A stretch of DNA of 64,000 nucleotides from Dimorphilus gyrociliatus (lineage: Eukaryota; Annelida; Polychaeta; Dinophilidae): the NCBI GenBank assembly GCA_904063045.1, contig CAJFCJ010000026.1, positions 164,964 through 228,963 of the forward strand, in the 5' to 3' direction. The stretch's first letter is position 1. Each line of letters begins with the position of its first letter. Position numbers and translations under genes: made by a program. The notes below the pieces were generated by a model that was given only the letters and a program-made list of their open reading frames with translations, ran no database searches and had not been told where the DNA came from. Shown here piece by piece: positions 61,216 through 64,000 of this stretch.

Positions 61216-62064
61216 ATGAAATTCTATATAATTGCAACTTTATTTTTCTTTATAACTGGGACCACCACCGAAAATATCAAAGGATCAGTGGCATTTAATA
61301 AAAATACCTTAGAGAAGGTAAATCACTAGCACAAGCACTTTATTTCATGCAATTCTTTATTTTCGTGATTCTTCTAGATTGTTCCAAAATTCAAAGCGGT
61401 CTTAATTAAGTTCGATGAGTCTTACCCCTATGGGGAAAAGCAAGATGTGTTCAAAAAAGTAACAGAGGCGTGTCTTTCGCAATTAGAAATACTTACTGGC
61501 GAAGTTCATATAAGTGGTAAATAGCATATTGAAGTCTGGTGAAATTTCTTATCACGGTATTTTTCAGATTATGGCGAGAAAGACAATGCTGATTTAGGGG
61601 AAATTTATTCCGTGAAAAAAGAAGATTTTCCAGTTTATAAACTATTCTTAAACGGCAATATCCATGATCCTTTAACATATACTGGTAATACAAAAAGTGT
61701 TGAAGGAATCAAGCAGTTTATGGTTGAAAATTCCGGCTTATGGTTTGGATTACCAGGATGTTTGGAAAAATATGATAAAATTATTTTAGATTTTTTCACA
61801 TCTGATCGTTCAATAGTCTTAAATCAAGCAAGAGAGATTAAAAAAGAATTGTCAAAAGAAGAAAAGGTTTCTGCTGCCTTTTACATAAAAATAATGGAGA
61901 AAATTATAGAAAAGGGTGATGAGTTTATTGAAATAGAATTAAAGAGATTGAAGAAACTGAGTGAGGGAAAGCTTTCAGAGGCAAAAAAGCAACAACTAGA
62001 AAATCGTGTTTCCATTCTTACCTCGTTCAAATTAAACAAGCCAAAGGAGAAGGTCGAATTGTAA
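61216..62064 (+). CDS. ERP29: ERp29 (Windbeutel-type ER chaperone)
   Basis: Three exons: 61216-61317, 61378-61516, 61568-62064; 245 aa. ER-luminal PDI-like protein that assists secretion; Drosophila Windbeutel is the relative needed to localise Pipe. Signal peptide (MKFYIIATLFFFITGTTT), thioredoxin-fold domain without a CxxC site (KFKAVLIKFDESYPYGEKQD, EVHISDYGEKDNADLGE, YPVY-like FPVYKLF), then the all-helical D domain (AAFYIKIMEKIIEKGDEF) and a C-terminal KVEL in place of KEEL, a usable ER retention tail. Similarity to vertebrate ERp29 is obvious along the whole length. Confidence 0.95.
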
Positions 62065-62130
62065 AGTGTCTAGTTGTATTGACATTGAACTTACTCGTAG
62101 CACTGTCACATTACGTTTATTTTAAATCAT

Positions 62131-63231
62131 TTAATAAACTCTATCAGGATTTTCTAGACGAGTCTTCTTGGCGTAGCCCAGCTCAGCTCCTCCAGACATT
62201 ATTATGTCGATACCAGTACAAAAAGAACCCTCGGCAGCTAAATATAAGCAGGCCTCTCCAGATTCTTCGACAGTTCCAAATCGACCCAAGCATTGAGCTT
62301 CAGCACCTGATTGTAGAGCAGCTTTTGCATCACCACTCATTTCGGCAGATGATTCCCATAAAGGAGTTAGAACATTACCGGGAGAAAATGTATTCACCCT
62401 AACCCCATGTGCAGCCTCATCTATGGCTAAAGCTTTACTCATAGATGTAATTGCACCCTTCGTTGCACAGTAGGTTACAGCCCCACTCTGGCCTACAATT
62501 TGAAACCTTAAATGTTTCGTTGGGTCAAAACTCGAATACTAACCCATGACTCCAACCAGACTGGACACATTAACAATACTGCCTTTCGTTTTCCGTAAAT
62601 GAGGAAGAGCATATTTAGACACCAAGAAATAATTCACCACGTTCAAATTTAAAAGGTCACGAAATTCGTCAGCAGAAAAATTATCAATTGGCTTGTGAGG
62701 AGGATCTGGAGGGCGTTAAAGGGAGTTTCTAGAAATGATAAGGATAAAAACTTAAACCTTACGAGTTCCAGCATTGTTTATAACACAATCTATCTGACCA
62801 TATTTTTCAACAGTCTTTTTAATAAGGTTCTGAAATTATTAGAAAATGTTCACATTATATAATTCATTTAAAGAGAGGAAAACCTTTCACCTTTATATCA
62901 TCCTCTTTTGTTACATCACACTTTATGTAATAAGCTTCGCCTGGTCCTTTAGCATTTAATTCTTTTTCCAGTGCCTCACCTGCATTATCTATAATGGCAG
63001 TATGTAGAAATGTGCCTGATAAGAATATTATATTTATACATCTGTTTTATCTTACCTCCTCTCGCACAAAATACAACTTTAGAACCATGTTTTACTGAAA
63101 AATAACTTTGATAATTAAATCTAAAATTTTTTTATTGCGTAGAACAGACCAAAAACTCGAACACACCCTTCTCCAATTCCCATAGATCCTCCTGTAACAA
63201 TAGTAACTTTTCCTTCGTATCTAAGGGTCAT
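62131..63231 (-). CDS. HSD17B14: short-chain dehydrogenase, HSD17B14-like
   Basis: Six exons: 63231-63150, 63094-63056, 63015-62891, 62829-62763, 62705-62544, 62492-62131; 278 aa. Classical SDR: NAD site TGGSMGIGEG, NNAGTHPP, catalytic Ser in NVSSLVGVMG and YCATKGA (YxxxK). The C-terminal part (GVRVNTFSPGNVLTPLWES and FCTGIDIIMSGGAELGY) closely follows HSD17B14/DHRS10, which oxidises steroids or sugars at C17 or equivalent; I cannot say which substrate. About ten residues are inserted after the second beta strand (CARGGTFLHTAIIDNAGE) relative to my memory of the vertebrate protein. Head to head with OSBP. Confidence 0.93.
62133..62138 (+). terminator. poly(A) signal AATAAA for ERp29
   Basis: AATAAA 69 bp after the ERp29 stop, overlapping the stop codon of the opposing HSD17B14-like gene. 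A reverse-strand AATAAA at 62115-62120 serves that gene. Confidence 0.6.
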
Positions 63232-63296
63232 TTTCTTTCACTTTAACTTTACGTTTTGCTACTATATTCCACAATAGCGGCCTCTCGTCGAATTCA

Positions 63297-63304
63297 TCAC
63301 GTGA
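63297..63304. promoter_or_regulatory. TCACGTGA E-box between HSD17B14 and OSBP
   Basis: Palindromic E-box in the 278-bp divergent promoter, followed by a TGACATCATCAT word. USF or MITF/TFE factors are candidates. Confidence 0.35.
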
Positions 63305-63509
63305 CATCATCATAATCAATTATTATTTTTTAAAGAAATAAAATGTAAAAATTTTCTTCGATATTAAATTTAAACTAATATAATTGTAAACTTATTAATA
63401 AGTTTTTAGTCGAGAAACATTCAAGACACTAAAAATATCTGCGGAGATGATAAATGGACGTGGCTAGCAGACTACACAAACGTTAAATTCTACTCTAATC
63501 TATTTAAAA

Positions 63510-64000
63510 ATGACGAATAACTCGTCAAATGAACACGCAGGATACCTGCAAAAATGGACAAATTACATCAAAGGTTATCAGAAAAGATGGTTTGTTCTTA
63601 AAAATGGCTTACTCTCATATTATAGGTAAGATATCTATTTTTAAAAAAAATATTTGCTAATCTAAAATCTTTTTAGGAGCCCAGACGAAGTTGACCAGTC
63701 TTGTAGAGGTAAAATTAACTTGAAAACGGCAGAAATTCGAACAGATCAAGTGCCACTCAACTTTGCTGTATCAGGAGTTCTAACGTTTCATTTAAGAGCT
63801 TTGTCGGAAGTTGAGAGGCAAAGATGGGTAACTAAATTAGAATTGGAGAAAAGGAATGCTATAACTCTTGAGGACTCCGAAGATGAGGATTTAGAAATTA
63901 GTTCTAACAACAAAACAGATATGGAAGGAATTTTCAATATCGTAAAGACTTTAGAGCAAAAGATGTCCGACCTAGACACTCGGGAAAAAGTAACAAAAAA
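63510..64000 (+). CDS. OSBP: oxysterol-binding protein OSBP, 5' part
   Basis: Exon 1 63510-63625, exon 2 from 63677 runs off the window. The N-terminal PH domain is complete: [42 protein letters not shown] and [20 protein letters not shown], a close match to OSBP1, which exchanges sterol and PI4P at ER-Golgi contacts; the PH domain targets Golgi PI4P. After it come an acidic stretch and the start of a coiled coil. FFAT motif and lipid-binding domain must lie beyond the edge. Confidence 0.93.

Noticed and set aside
62079..62402. 107-codon plus-strand frame opposite HSD17B14
   Set aside because: Lies antisense over the conserved SDR C-terminal exon (GGAELGY) and has no recognisable features.

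Overview
This is a eukaryotic nuclear window, very probably from a bilaterian animal with a compact, AT-rich genome. Genes alternate strands with short gaps. Most introns are about 50-70 nt with GT-AG ends. Animal-only families are present: twitchin, GIT, P2X, GRK2/3, MYB, ANKRD13 and 4E-T. P2X is lost in many ecdysozoans. The twitchin gene has 15 fibronectin-III repeats and RRxS-type PKA sites in the linkers between Ig7/Ig8 and Ig21/Ig22. That is the layout I recall for mussel (catch-muscle) twitchin, so a spiralian such as a small compact-genome annelid is my best inference, not a proof.

Layout, left to right: a possible 3' tail of an upstream gene (1-54); 4E-T (+); ANKRD13 (-); GIT ArfGAP (+); an unrecognised 239-aa gene (-); ZMAT5 (+); a carbohydrate sulfotransferase (-); a PTB-domain protein (-); a multicopper-oxidase-like membrane protein (-) that lacks most copper ligands; a 2.3-kb gene-free stretch with two CTCF-like motifs; the 17-kb twitchin gene (+); CaMKK (-); MYB (-) without repeat R1; a small neuropeptide-like precursor (+); glycogen synthase (-); GOSR1 (+); GRK2/3 (+); an MFSD4B-like sugar transporter (+); an unrecognised 183-aa gene (-); P2X (-); a four-pass membrane protein (+); YDJC deacetylase (-); ERp29 (+); an HSD17B14-like SDR (-); and the 5' end of OSBP (+), cut by the window edge.

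I assembled exons by hand from splice signals. Summed lengths and phases close in frame for every complete gene reported, including all joints of twitchin (4479 residues without, 4520 with, two optional in-frame exons). Gene neighbours do not form an obvious pathway; this looks like ordinary compact animal gene order with several head-to-head pairs (ANKRD13/GIT, unknown/ZMAT5, P2X/four-pass protein, HSD17B14/OSBP) and tight tail-to-tail pairs (ZMAT5/sulfotransferase, ERp29/HSD17B14).

The most interesting points are the copper-less multicopper oxidase, the MYB lacking R1, the twitchin phosphorylation linkers and Ig-loop cassette exons, the candidate amidated neuropeptide, the putatively myristoylated CaMKK and the CTCF-like pair upstream of twitchin. 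I saw no mobile element, CRISPR array, tRNA or rRNA gene.
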